NCBI RefSeq assembly: GCF_004023665.1
Contig: NZ_SAUF01000001.1
Location: forward strand, 558,001-622,000
DNA length: 64,000 nucleotides
Source: Afifella aestuarii
GTDB taxonomy: Bacteria > Pseudomonadota > Alphaproteobacteria > Rhizobiales > Afifellaceae
Direction: 5' to 3'
Position numbers and translations under genes: made by a program. Below are positions 1 to 8,809 of the stretch, in pieces. Below the pieces are notes generated by a model. The model ran no database searches, had not been told where the DNA came from, and saw only the letters and a program-made list of their open reading frames with translations. How positions within the stretch are numbered: the stretch's first letter is position 1; every line of letters starts with the position of its first letter.

Positions 1-68
1 CACACGGCAACAACACCATGCTCCGGACGTTGGCAAGCGACCGGAGGGCGAGAACAGGGGGATGCGTC

Positions 69-2243
69 ATGAGTGACCGTGTCGAGGCCGGGGGACTGAA
101 GGTTGCCCGCCCGCTTTATGATTTCATCAACAACGAGGCTCTGGCCGGCACAGGCATCGCGCCGGAGACATTCTGGGATTCCTTCGCGGCGATCGTGCGC
201 GATCTCACCCCGAAGAACCGCGCACTCCTGGCCGAGCGCGAGCGGCTGCAGGCGCGCATCGACGACTGGCATCGCCAGCGTCGCGGCAAGGGTAGCTCAG
301 CGGCCGAATATACCGCCTTCCTGCGTGAGCTCGGCTATCTGCAGCCGGAGCGCGGCGAGGTCACCGTCGAGACCGACAATGTCGATCGCGAAATCACCAC
401 CATCGCGGGCCCGCAGCTCGTCGTTCCGGTGATGAATGCGCGCTATGCGCTCAACGCCGCCAATGCGCGCTGGGGTTCGCTCTACGACGCGCTTTACGGC
501 ACCGATGCGATCTCCGAAGACGACGGGGCGGAGATCGGCAGCGGTTACAATCCGAAGCGCGGTGAGAAGGTGATCGCCTACGCCCGCGGTTTCCTCGATG
601 AATGCTTCCCGCTCGACGGCGATAGCTGGCGCAACGCGAAGGGACTGTCCGTGCAGGACCAGGCGCTCGCGGTCTGGATGGATGAGGGCCGCTCCGTCCG
701 CCTCAAAGCGCCGGAGCAGTTTGCGGGTTTCCGCGGCGAGACGGGTTCGCCCTCGGCCGTCCTTCTTGCGAATCACCATCTGCATGCTGAGATCGTCATC
801 AACCGCGATCACCCGATCGGCGGCACCGATCAGGCCGGCATCGCCGACGTGATTCTCGAATCAGCCGTCACCACCATCCAGGATTGCGAGGATTCGGTTG
901 CCGCGGTCGACGGCGAGGACAAGACGCTCGTCTATCGTAACTGGCTCGGCCTGATGAAGGGCGATCTCACCGCTTCCTTCCAAAAGGGCGGCGAGACGAA
1001 GACCCGCGCGCTCAACGAGGATCGGCGTTATACCGCGCCCGACGGATCGGAGCTCGTCCTGCCCGGCCGTTCCTTGATGCTCGTGCGCAATTCCGGGCAT
1101 CTGATGACGACGCCCGCGGTGCTCGACGCGAACGGCGACGAGGTCTTCGAAGGCATGCTCGACGCCATGTGCACGAGCCTGATCGCGCTGCACGACATCG
1201 GGCCGAACGGCAAACGCGGCAACAGCCGCACGGGCTCGGTCTACATCGTCAAGCCGAAGATGCACGGCCCCTTCGAGGTCGCTTTCTCCGACACGCTCTT
1301 CGGGCGTGTGGAGGATGCGCTCGGCCTGCCGCGCAACACTTTGAAGATGGGCATCATGGACGAGGAGCGGCGCACCACCGTCAACCTCAAGGAATGCATC
1401 CGCGCCGCGAAGAACCGCGTCGTCTTCATCAATACCGGCTTCCTCGACCGCACCGGCGACGAGATCCACACCTCGATGGAAGCCGGCCCGATGATCCGCA
1501 AGGGCGACATGAAGGGCTCTGCCTGGATCCGCGCCTATGAGGATTGGAACGTCGATGTGGGCCTTGCCTGCGGGCTTCGAGGCCGCGCGCAGATCGGCAA
1601 GGGCATGTGGGCGATGCCGGACAAGATGGCGGCGATGCTGGAGCAGAAGATCGGCCATCCGCAGGCCGGCGCCGACACAGCCTGGGTGCCGTCGCCGACG
1701 GCGGCGACGCTGCATGCGATCCACTACCACAAGGTCGACGTGCTCGAGCGCCAGGCGGAATTGAAGAACCGCGAGAAAGCGAGCCTCGACGACATCCTCA
1801 CCATTCCGGTCGCCGAGAGCCCGAACTGGACGGACGAAGAGATCCAGGCCGAGCTCGACAACAACGCGCAGGGCATTCTCGGCTATGTCGTGCGCTGGAT
1901 CGATCAGGGCGTCGGCTGCTCGAAAGTGCCGGACATCAACGATGTCGGGCTGATGGAAGATCGCGCAACTCTGCGCATCTCGTCTCAGCATATGGCGAAC
2001 TGGCTTCACCATGGCGTGGTCAGCGAAACGCAGATCGTGGAGACGCTGGAGCGCATGGCGAAGGTCGTCGACCGCCAGAACGAGGGCGATCCGAGCTACC
2101 GGCCGATGGCGCCGAATTACGACGACAGCGTCGCCTTCCAGGCGGCCAAGGATCTGGTGCTCAATGGCCGCGTGCAGCCCTCCGGTTACACCGAGCCCAT
2201 CCTTTATCGTCGGCGCATCGAGGCGAAGGCGAAACAGAGCTGA
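69..2243 (+). CDS. glcB: Malate synthase G
   Basis: Condenses glyoxylate with acetyl-CoA to malate in the cytosol, feeding two-carbon compounds into the TCA cycle. The 724-residue length fits the monomeric G isoform (about 720), not the shorter A isoform. Visible family motifs include [14 protein letters not shown] near residue 265, the arginine segment [11 protein letters not shown], the acidic segment [10 protein letters not shown] near residue 430 that holds the metal-binding Glu, and [17 protein letters not shown]. The ATG at 69 is preferred over an in-frame ATG at 18 because a purine-rich GGGGG tract lies just upstream and the family begins near this point. A strong terminator follows at 2272. 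No isocitrate lyase gene is adjacent, so the glyoxylate source is unknown. Confidence 0.96.
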   Translation: MSDRVEAGGLKVARPLYDFINNEALAGTGIAPETFWDSFAAIVRDLTPKNRALLAERERLQARIDDWHRQRRGKGSSAAEYTAFLRELGYLQPERGEVTVETDNVDREITTIAGPQLVVPVMNARYALNAANARWGSLYDALYGTDAISEDDGAEIGSGYNPKRGEKVIAYARGFLDECFPLDGDSWRNAKGLSVQDQALAVWMDEGRSVRLKAPEQFAGFRGETGSPSAVLLANHHLHAEIVINRDHPIGGTDQAGIADVILESAVTTIQDCEDSVAAVDGEDKTLVYRNWLGLMKGDLTASFQKGGETKTRALNEDRRYTAPDGSELVLPGRSLMLVRNSGHLMTTPAVLDANGDEVFEGMLDAMCTSLIALHDIGPNGKRGNSRTGSVYIVKPKMHGPFEVAFSDTLFGRVEDALGLPRNTLKMGIMDEERRTTVNLKECIRAAKNRVVFINTGFLDRTGDEIHTSMEAGPMIRKGDMKGSAWIRAYEDWNVDVGLACGLRGRAQIGKGMWAMPDKMAAMLEQKIGHPQAGADTAWVPSPTAATLHAIHYHKVDVLERQAELKNREKASLDDILTIPVAESPNWTDEEIQAELDNNAQGILGYVVRWIDQGVGCSKVPDINDVGLMEDRATLRISSQHMANWLHHGVVSETQIVETLERMAKVVDRQNEGDPSYRPMAPNYDDSVAFQAAKDLVLNGRVQPSGYTEPILYRRRIEAKAKQS

Positions 2244-2271
2244 GCGCACCGCGGTAGATTGAGGGATGAGG

Positions 2272-2302
2272 AAACGGCAGGTCGAAGGACCTGCCGTTTT
2301 CG
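2272..2302 (+). terminator. Rho-independent terminator of glcB
   Basis: A 12-bp perfect stem (2272-2283 with 2288-2299) closes on a GAAG loop and is followed by TTCGTTTC. It lies 29 bases after the glcB stop codon. Confidence 0.85.
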
Positions 2303-2392
2303 TTTCGGGCGCTCTGCCGGTCGATGGGCGAGGCAACCGGAGCGCAAGACATGTGTTCGCTTCCTGTCTGAGGAACGGCGAGGAGGAGCGGC

Positions 2393-2926
2393 ATGGAGGA
2401 ACTGAGCCTGGCCCTGAATGGTCTGTTCGAGACCACGACGACGCCTGTCGCGGTCATCGCGGCACGGCTCATTTTGGCGGCCGTGCTCGGGGCGATTCTC
2501 GGTCTTGAACGCGAGTGGCAGGAAAAGCCCGCGGGTCTGCGCACGCATATGGTGACGGCGCTTGCGGCTGCGACGTTTGCGGTTTTGACGCTGGAGATCG
2601 TCGACCTTTTCGAGGGGGCGGGCGACAATGTGCGCTCAGACCCGATCCGGCTCATCGATTCCATCACGGCGGGCGTCGCCTTTCTTGCCGCCGGTGTGAT
2701 TTTGCATTCGCGCGGCCGGGTCGAGGGGCTGACGACGGGCGCGGGCATGTGGCTGTCGGGAGCAATCGGCGCCGCAGCCGGCCTCGGTTACGGCATCATC
2801 GCCATGCTTGGGGCGGGGATCGGGCTTTTCATTATCCTGGCGCTCAGGATCGTCTCTGCGAAAGTGCCTGGCGATGAGGGTGATGGGGACAGCCGTGCCG
2901 GCGGGGAAGAAAAAAGGGAGGCCTGA
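2393..2926 (+). CDS. MgtC/SapB family membrane protein
   Basis: A 177-residue inner-membrane protein of the MgtC/SapB family. The family's conserved N-terminal block is visible: ARLILAAVLGAILGLEREW, followed by KPAGLRTHMVTALAAATFAVL. Three or four further hydrophobic segments follow, including AGVAFLAAGVIL and a long glycine-rich helix near residues 125-160. It lacks the cytosolic C-terminal domain of Salmonella MgtC, so it is closer to the short SapB-like type. The start is supported by the AGGAGGAG-like tract at 2379-2390. The gene stands alone between two terminators. The family's biochemical role is unsettled; links to Mg2+ limitation and acid stress come from other organisms and are not shown here. 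Confidence 0.88.
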   Translation: MEELSLALNGLFETTTTPVAVIAARLILAAVLGAILGLEREWQEKPAGLRTHMVTALAAATFAVLTLEIVDLFEGAGDNVRSDPIRLIDSITAGVAFLAAGVILHSRGRVEGLTTGAGMWLSGAIGAAAGLGYGIIAMLGAGIGLFIILALRIVSAKVPGDEGDGDSRAGGEEKREA

Positions 2927-2938
2927 GCCTCCCTTTCA
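2913..2938. terminator. Bidirectional terminator between mgtC-like gene and ABC binding protein gene
   Basis: A 10-bp perfect stem (2913-2922 with 2927-2936) with A-run on one side and TTTC on the other can terminate both convergent genes. The four-base loop CTGA contains the stop codon of the mgtC-like gene, so the terminator starts inside the coding sequence. Confidence 0.8.
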
Positions 2939-2970
2939 TTGTCATGCGCGCGATGTGACGTGAGCCCGGC

Positions 2971-3969
2971 TCACATCTCCTTCATCTTGTCGGTGACCTT
3001 GGTCGTGTAGGCGCCTTCCGGCTCCTTGGTGATGACCGGGTCGGAACCGCCTTCGAGCAGCGTCTTCACGGTGCGGTCGTAATCTTCGACATTGAGCGTG
3101 CCGTCGGAGCCTTCGGTCAGCTTGTTGATTTCGCGCATCATGCGCTTCTGGTGCTTTTCCGTCTGGGCGCCGGTGTCGTCGTTGTCGAGCACGATCTCGG
3201 CCGCCTCGTCCGGGTGCTCTCGGGCATAGTCCCAGCCCTTCATGGAGGCCTTCACGAAGCGGGCCATCTTGTCGACGAATTCGGGATCTTGAAGATTCTC
3301 CTCCATGACGTAGAGGCCGTCCTCGAGAGTCGCCACGCCCTGATCCTCGTATTTGAAGACGACGAGTTCATCTTCCGGGATGCCGGCGTCGATCACCTGC
3401 CAGTATTCGTTGTAGGTCATCGTGGAGATGCAATCGGCCTGCTTCTGGATCAGCGGATCGACGTTGAAGCCCTGCTTGATGACGGTGACGCCGTCCTCGC
3501 CGCCCGTCGTCGGGATGTCGAGATGGCTCATCCAGGACAGGAACGGATATTCGTTGCCGAAGAACCAGACCCCGAGCGTCTTGCCTTTGAAATCCTCCGG
3601 CTTGGTGATGCCGGTCTCTTTGAGGCAGGTGAGTTCCATGCCGGATTTCGCAAAGGGCTGGGCGATGTTGACGAGGGGGACGCCGCGCTCGCGGGCCGCA
3701 AGGGCGGCCGGCATCCAGTCGACGATGACATCGGCGCCGCCGCCGGCGATCACCTGTTCGGGCGCGATGTCGGGGCCGCCCGGCTTGATTTCGACATCAA
3801 GGCCGGCCTCTTCGTAAAAGCCCTTGTCCTGGGCCACGTAATAGCCGCCGAACTGGGCCTGCGTGACCCATTTAAGCTGCAGGACGACATTGTCGTCCGC
3901 AGCCGCGGGGCCGGCGGCGACGGCGGACATGCCGACGGCCAGTCCGAGAGCTGCCAAAACTCGCTTCAT
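2971..3969 (-). CDS. ABC transporter substrate-binding protein, NMT1/THI5-like
   Basis: A periplasmic solute-binding protein of 332 residues. The N-terminus MKRVLAALGLAVGMSAVAAG reads as a signal peptide, with cleavage likely after AAA before DDN. The mature start VLQLKWVTQAQFGGYYVAQ and the following GFYEEAGLDVEIKPGG are typical of the NMT1/THI5-like family, which carries pyrimidine, riboflavin or thiamine-precursor ligands. It is the last gene of a minus-strand run with dihydropyrimidinase and a carbamoyl hydrolase, which favours a pyrimidine or a catabolic intermediate as ligand; that is inference from context. The start is placed at the ATG of the signal peptide, 32 bp after the upstream permease gene, with AGAGAGGGAGAA ahead of it. 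Confidence 0.9.
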   Translation of the reverse strand: MKRVLAALGLAVGMSAVAAGPAAADDNVVLQLKWVTQAQFGGYYVAQDKGFYEEAGLDVEIKPGGPDIAPEQVIAGGGADVIVDWMPAALAARERGVPLVNIAQPFAKSGMELTCLKETGITKPEDFKGKTLGVWFFGNEYPFLSWMSHLDIPTTGGEDGVTVIKQGFNVDPLIQKQADCISTMTYNEYWQVIDAGIPEDELVVFKYEDQGVATLEDGLYVMEENLQDPEFVDKMARFVKASMKGWDYAREHPDEAAEIVLDNDDTGAQTEKHQKRMMREINKLTEGSDGTLNVEDYDRTVKTLLEGGSDPVITKEPEGAYTTKVTDKMKEM

Positions 3970-4001
3970 ACCATTCTCCCTCTCTTTTTGGGGCCGCCGC
4001 C

Positions 4002-5144
4002 CTAATGGCGATAGGACGGATGCCAGAATGTCAGCGCCCGCTCGATCATGGCGACGAGGCCGTAAAAGAGCGATCCGGCGATCGCCGCTACGGTGATCTC
4101 CGCCCAGACCATGTCGATGTTCATGCGCCCGACTTCGGTCGAAATGCGGAAACCCATGCCGACGATCGGCGTGCCAAAAAACTCTGCAACAATCGCGCCA
4201 ATGAGGGCGAGGGTGGAGTTGATCTTGAGGGCGTTGAAGATGAAGGGCAGCGCCGCCGGCAGGCGCAGCTTGATGAGCGACTGGGTGTGGGTCGCCGCAT
4301 AGGTGCGCATGAGGTCGCGCTCCATGGCGCCGGCCGCGTTGAGGCCCGAAACCGTGTTCACCAGCATCGGAAAGAAGGTCATGACGACGACGACGGCCGC
4401 CTTCGACGGCCAGTCGAAGCCGAACCACATCACCATGATCGGGGCGATGCCGACGATCGGAAGTGCCGAGACGAGGTTGCCGACGGGCAGGAGCCCCCGC
4501 TTCAGGAAGGGCACGCGGTCGACGAGAAGGGCGAGGAGAAAGCCCGCACCGCAGCCCATCGCATAGCCGGCAATGACCGCTTTCAAAAACGTCTGCCTGA
4601 AATCGGCCCAGAGCGTGGGAAGCGAGGAGGCAAAGGTGACGGCAATCGCGCTCGGCGGCGGCAACAGCACCGGCGGCACGCCGAAGCCGCGCACCAGGCA
4701 TTCGCACAAGATCAGGAGCCACAATCCGAAGACGACGGGTACGGCGAGCGAGAAGGCGCGGCGCAAAGGCGTCGGCCGGCCTTCCGTCAGGCGCGCGAGA
4801 TCGCGCATCACCTGCACGGTGAGAAGCGCGCTCGCCGTCAATGCCGCCCAATAACCGAGGCCCGCCCGCCCTTCGACGGTCGACAGAAGCGCCAAGAGAA
4901 GGCCGAAAGCGGCGGTTGCGATGACGGCGTTGAGAAGAAGGCGCAAGCCCACGATGCGCGGCCAGCCCGTCGTCGGGACGACGAGGAGGAGGGAGGCGAG
5001 CAGGAGCGAGGAGCCGGCGACGCGCGAACCGCCTTCCGCAACCGGCAGCGGCAGCGCGACGATGGCAAAGATCGCCGCCAGAAAGGTGAGAAGAAACGCA
5101 CCCTGGCTTTGCGGCCGCTCGGCGGTGACATGGGCTGCGCTCAC
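4002..5144 (-). CDS. ABC transporter permease with N-terminal membrane extension
   Basis: A 380-residue inner-membrane subunit of the importer. The C-terminal 250 residues form a binding-protein-dependent transport domain with the EAA-type cytoplasmic loop (MRTYAATHTQSLIKLRLPAA, near residue 290) that contacts the ATPase. The N-terminal 130 residues carry about four further hydrophobic segments (for example LLTFLAAIFAIVALPLPV and LLLNAVIATAAFGLLLALL) that ordinary permeases of this family, about 260 residues, do not have. The GTG start overlaps the stop codon of the upstream permease as GTGA (5141-5144), indicating translational coupling. Confidence 0.88.
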   Translation of the reverse strand: MSAAHVTAERPQSQGAFLLTFLAAIFAIVALPLPVAEGGSRVAGSSLLLASLLLVVPTTGWPRIVGLRLLLNAVIATAAFGLLLALLSTVEGRAGLGYWAALTASALLTVQVMRDLARLTEGRPTPLRRAFSLAVPVVFGLWLLILCECLVRGFGVPPVLLPPPSAIAVTFASSLPTLWADFRQTFLKAVIAGYAMGCGAGFLLALLVDRVPFLKRGLLPVGNLVSALPIVGIAPIMVMWFGFDWPSKAAVVVVMTFFPMLVNTVSGLNAAGAMERDLMRTYAATHTQSLIKLRLPAALPFIFNALKINSTLALIGAIVAEFFGTPIVGMGFRISTEVGRMNIDMVWAEITVAAIAGSLFYGLVAMIERALTFWHPSYRH

Positions 5145-6073
5145 GCTTTCACCCCCATGCGGCGCAGCACCATGCGGTCGGCGATACCGACGATGGTGAC
5201 GAGGATCGCTGCCATGAAGGCCGCGACGAGGAGGGCGGACCAGATCTGCACCGTCTGGCCGTAATAGGAGCCGGAGAGGAGGCGGGCGCCGAGCCCGGCG
5301 CGGGCGCCGGTCGGCATTTCGCCGACGATCGCACCGACCAGCGAAATAGCGATCGCGACTTTGAGGCTCGCAAACAGGAAGGGCATCGCGGCCGGCAGGC
5401 GCAGCTTCGCCATTGTCTGTGTCGGGCTCGCCGAATAGGTGCGCATCAGATCGAGCAGCATCGGGTCGGGCGATCTCAGCCCCTTCACCATGCCGACGGC
5501 GACGGGGAAGAAGGCGAGATAGGCGGAGACGGTGCCTTTCGCCCAGATCGGCGGGACGTCGAGCGATCCGAGGACGACGACGATCATCGGCGCGATCGCC
5601 AGGATCGGGATCGTTTGCGAGGTGATGATCCAGGGCATGAGGCTCTTGTCGAGCGTGCGCGAGGAGACGATGCCGATGGCAAGCACGATGCCGAGAAGCG
5701 TGCCGATGCCGAAGCCGGTGAGGGTGGAGGCGAGCGTCACCCAGCCGTGATAGACGAGGCTGCGCTTCGAGGTCGGCTTCACCTCGACGGTCGTCTTCCA
5801 GATTTCCGCGGCCACCTGATGCGGGGCGGGCAGGACCGGGCGCTCCTGGGCGTAGGTCGCGGCGGCGAAGTCGATGAAACTGCGTTCGATGCCGGCGCGT
5901 CGGTCGCGGTCGATCTGCTGCGGGGCGTTGAGATAGATCGCGCCCGCATACCAGACGAGAATGAGCGCTGCGACGACAACGAGAACCGGGCCCGTCTGGC
6001 CAGCGAAGATGCGCTGAACCCAAACCCGCGGCGCATAACCGACCCCGCCACCGGGCTCCGCGATCTCACTCAT
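5141..6073 (-). CDS. ABC transporter permease
   Basis: The second inner-membrane subunit of the importer, 310 residues. It has a predicted first helix at PVLVVVAALILVWYAGAIYL, a long periplasmic segment of about 65 residues, and a C-terminal transport domain with the EAA loop MRTYSASPTQTMAKLRLPAA near residue 215. It is paralogous to its downstream neighbour, and the two probably form a heterodimer. The ATG beginning MSEIAEPGGG is preferred; a longer frame exists upstream but would run into a dispersed repeat. It lies 195 bp downstream of the ATPase gene, and a palindromic repeat occupies that gap. Confidence 0.88.
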   Translation of the reverse strand: MSEIAEPGGGVGYAPRVWVQRIFAGQTGPVLVVVAALILVWYAGAIYLNAPQQIDRDRRAGIERSFIDFAAATYAQERPVLPAPHQVAAEIWKTTVEVKPTSKRSLVYHGWVTLASTLTGFGIGTLLGIVLAIGIVSSRTLDKSLMPWIITSQTIPILAIAPMIVVVLGSLDVPPIWAKGTVSAYLAFFPVAVGMVKGLRSPDPMLLDLMRTYSASPTQTMAKLRLPAAMPFLFASLKVAIAISLVGAIVGEMPTGARAGLGARLLSGSYYGQTVQIWSALLVAAFMAAILVTIVGIADRMVLRRMGVKA

Positions 6074-6131
6074 AGGCGGGGCTCTCCGACTGGGCTTTCG
6101 GGCGGACAAGCGGCCGCCTTCAGGTCTTCGT

Positions 6132-6173
6132 TCGACCCCCACCCCCGTCCCCTCCCCACAAGGGGGAGGGGGA
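6132..6173. repeat. Short palindromic GC-rich repeat, family A copy 1
   Basis: A C-run followed by CCCCTCCCCACAAGGGGGAGGGG, forming a stem of about nine base pairs around ACAA. It shares its core and flank with copies at 8671 and 9202. It sits in the gap between the ABC ATPase and permease genes. Confidence 0.75.
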
Positions 6174-6268
6174 CGCCAATTGCGTCGCCGCCGCCCCGCT
6201 GTTTCAGGCCGGCTTGTGAGCGCAAAAACGCTCCGGTCGGATCGATCTCAAGGTCGCTCTCCGACATC

Positions 6269-7111
6269 TCAGTCCTCATAGGAATGGCCGGCGCGGAGGC
6301 CTTCGCGGACGCGGTGGGCGATTGCCAGGAATTCCGGCGTTTCGCGGATGTCGAGGCCGCGGTCGCGGGGCAGGCCGCAATCGATGACGTCGTAGATGCG
6401 GCCCGGGCGCGGAGACATGACGACGATCTTCGAGGACAGGAAGACCGCTTCGGGGATCGAATGGGTGACGAAGACGATGGTCTTGTTGGTCTTGGCCCAG
6501 AGCTGCAGGAGCTGTTCGTTGAGGTGATCGCGGACGATCTCGTCGAGCGCGCCAAAAGGCTCGTCCATGAGGAGAAGATCCGGCTCCACGGCGAGCGCGC
6601 GGGCGATGGAGGCGCGCTGCTGCATGCCGCCGGAAAGCTGCCAGGGGAATTTGCGCTCAAACCCCGCCAGGTTGACGAGATCGAGGTTCTTTTTGACCCG
6701 CTTCTGCTGTTCCGCCTTCGGCAGCCCCATGATTTCGAGCGGCAGAGCGACGTTCTTGGCGATGGTGCGCCAGGGATAAAGCGCCGCGGACTGAAAGACA
6801 TAGCCGTAGGAGCGTTCGCGGCGCGCCGCATCGGGCGAGACGCCGTTGACGGTGATCTCGCCCGAAGTCGGCTGTTCGAGATCCGCGATGACGCGCAGCA
6901 AGGTGGTCTTGCCGCAACCGGACGGGCCGATCAGCGAGACGAATTCGCCGCGATGGATCGCAAGGTCGATGTCGGCAAGCGCCTGGACGGGGCCGTCGGC
7001 CGTCTGAAAGGTGAGCGAGAGACCGGACGCGGCGATGACCGCGCCGGTATGCGCCGGTTTGGGGGGCGCGCTCCTTGCGGCCGTTGCGGGTGTGGTGTCA
7101 GCTTCGACCAT
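6269..7111 (-). CDS. ABC transporter ATP-binding protein
   Basis: The cytoplasmic ATPase that powers the importer, 280 residues. Walker A is GPSGCGKTT (about residues 62-70), the Q-loop lies near FQSAALYPW, the signature is LSGGMQQRASIARAL, Walker B is LLLMDEPFGALD, and the switch histidine is in THSIPEA. The order matches the NitT/TauT/SsuB-type ATPases that pair with NMT1-like binding proteins. It lies 59 bp downstream of the dihydropyrimidinase gene on the same strand, which ties the transporter to pyrimidine breakdown. The first 25 residues (alanine and proline rich) lie before the ATPase fold, so the start is less certain than the domain. Confidence 0.92.
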   Translation of the reverse strand: MVEADTTPATAARSAPPKPAHTGAVIAASGLSLTFQTADGPVQALADIDLAIHRGEFVSLIGPSGCGKTTLLRVIADLEQPTSGEITVNGVSPDAARRERSYGYVFQSAALYPWRTIAKNVALPLEIMGLPKAEQQKRVKKNLDLVNLAGFERKFPWQLSGGMQQRASIARALAVEPDLLLMDEPFGALDEIVRDHLNEQLLQLWAKTNKTIVFVTHSIPEAVFLSSKIVVMSPRPGRIYDVIDCGLPRDRGLDIRETPEFLAIAHRVREGLRAGHSYED

Positions 7112-7170
7112 GGGCCTCTAGGCTCCCGAAGGCGTTGATGGGATGAAAGAGGCGTTGTGCATGTGGCTCC

Positions 7171-8625
7171 TCAAACACCGGCCGGAATGCCGGCGCGCTC
7201 CACGCGGCGCGGGGCCGTGAGCTCTTTCCATGTCGACAGCGCTTTCGCAACCGGCGGATTGGCCGGGCGCTCCACGAAGCGACCGTCGCCGGTGCCGGCC
7301 TTCACCTCACCCTCCTCGTAGGCGACGCGGCCGCGCGACAGGGTCATCCGCGGCAGTCCATGCACGGGCATGCCCTCGAAGACCGTGTAGTCGATCGCCG
7401 ATTTCTGGCTCCCTGCGGTGATCGTCTTCGTCGCCTCGGGATCCCAGATGATGATGTCGGCATCAGCCCTTTCGACGATCGCGCCCTTCCGCGGATAGAT
7501 GTTGAGGATCTTGGCGATGTTGGTGGAGGTGGCGGCGACGAATTCGTTCATCGTCAGCCGGCCCGTCCGGACGCCATAGGTCCACAGAAGCGGCAGACGC
7601 TCCTCGATGCCGCCGGTGCCGTTCGGGATTTTTGTGAAATCGCCGAGCCCCATGCGCTTCTGCTCCGTGGTGAAGGCGCAATGGTCGGTGGCGACGACCT
7701 GGAGAGAACCCGCGGCAAGCCCCGCCCAGAGCGAGTTCTGATGATCCTTGCTGCGGAAGGGGGGCGACATCACCCGGCGGGCGGCATAGTCCCAATCGTC
7801 GTTCAGATATTCCGTCTCGTCGAGGAGAAGATGCTGGATGAGGGGTTCGCCGAAGACGCGCATGCCCTTCTGGCGCGCCCGGCGGATCGCCTCATGCGTC
7901 TGCTCGCAGGAGACATGCACGATATAAAGCGGCACGCCCGCCTGATCGGCGATCATGATGGCGCGGTTGGCGGCCTCGCCCTCGACTTCCGGCGGGCGCG
8001 AAAAGCCGTGGGCTTCCGGGCCGTTGTTGCCTTCGGCGAGGAGTTTTTGCTGCAGGAAGGCGACGACATCGCCGTTCTCGGCATGGACGAGCGGCATAGC
8101 CCCGATCTCCGCGCAGCGGGAGAAGGAAGCGAACATCTCGTCGTCGTTCACCATCAAGGAGCCCTTGTAGGCCATGAAATGCTTGAAGGTGTTGATGCCC
8201 TGCGCGACGACCTTCGGCATCTCGTCGAAGACCTGCTTGTCCCACCAGGTGATGGCCATGTGGAAGGAATAGTCGGTGCGCGCCTTGCCGGCCTTCTGGT
8301 ACCATTGCTGGAGCGCGTCGATGAGGCCCTGGTTCGGCGCCGGCAGGCAGAAATCGACCGTCATCGTGGTGCCGCCGGCAAGCGCCGCGGCCGTGCCGGA
8401 ATCGAAATCGTCGGTCGAATGCGTGCCCATGAAGGGCATTTCCATATGGGTGTGCGGGTCGATGCCGCCCGGCATCACGTAGCAGCCGGTCGCATCGATC
8501 ACGTGATCGGCGTCGTGATTGAGATCGGGGCCGATCGCCACGATCTTGTCGTGCTGGATGAAGACGTCGGCCTTGTAGGTGCGGTCAGCGGTGACGACCG
8601 TGCCGCCCTTGATGATCTTGGTCAT
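7171..8625 (-). CDS. hydA: Dihydropyrimidinase
   Basis: Opens the ring of dihydrouracil or dihydrothymine to the N-carbamoyl beta-amino acid, the second step of reductive pyrimidine catabolism; the family also acts on hydantoins. It is a cyclic amidohydrolase of 484 residues. Metal ligands are visible in order: HTHMEMPF near residue 58, the carboxylated lysine in FKHFMAYKG near 150, HAENGD near 183, HVSCEQTHE near 238 and ATDHCAF near 316. Length and motif order match bacterial dihydropyrimidinases better than allantoinases. Its neighbours are a carbamoyl hydrolase upstream and an importer downstream, and PreTA, the first enzyme, lies 7 kb away. Confidence 0.95.
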   Translation of the reverse strand: MTKIIKGGTVVTADRTYKADVFIQHDKIVAIGPDLNHDADHVIDATGCYVMPGGIDPHTHMEMPFMGTHSTDDFDSGTAAALAGGTTMTVDFCLPAPNQGLIDALQQWYQKAGKARTDYSFHMAITWWDKQVFDEMPKVVAQGINTFKHFMAYKGSLMVNDDEMFASFSRCAEIGAMPLVHAENGDVVAFLQQKLLAEGNNGPEAHGFSRPPEVEGEAANRAIMIADQAGVPLYIVHVSCEQTHEAIRRARQKGMRVFGEPLIQHLLLDETEYLNDDWDYAARRVMSPPFRSKDHQNSLWAGLAAGSLQVVATDHCAFTTEQKRMGLGDFTKIPNGTGGIEERLPLLWTYGVRTGRLTMNEFVAATSTNIAKILNIYPRKGAIVERADADIIIWDPEATKTITAGSQKSAIDYTVFEGMPVHGLPRMTLSRGRVAYEEGEVKAGTGDGRFVERPANPPVAKALSTWKELTAPRRVERAGIPAGV

Positions 8626-8670
8626 GGCGCTCTTGCTCCCCTAAACTCTTTTCCGGACTTGCACTCCGAA

Positions 8671-8708
8671 GACCCCCACCCTCATTCCCTCCCCACAAGG
8701 GGGAGGGA
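8671..8708. repeat. Short palindromic GC-rich repeat, family A copy 2
   Basis: Same orientation as the copy at 6132: GACCCCCACC, a variable spacer, then CCCTCCCCACAAGGGGGAGGG. It sits between the DUF559 gene and the dihydropyrimidinase gene. Confidence 0.75.
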
Positions 8709-8809
8709 TGACCACTCTGCCCCGCCCAGCTTCTGCAATCGAGGCTTTGTCTGTGGCTGGGGCTCTCCCTCGAGATCGGCGCTTCGCGCGGAAAACGGGA
8801 TCTCTCTTC

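Noticed and set aside
861-2336. Long minus-strand open frame antisense to glcB (491 codons)
   Set aside because: It overlies a clear malate synthase gene, its translation has no domain features, and such antisense frames are normal in high-GC DNA.
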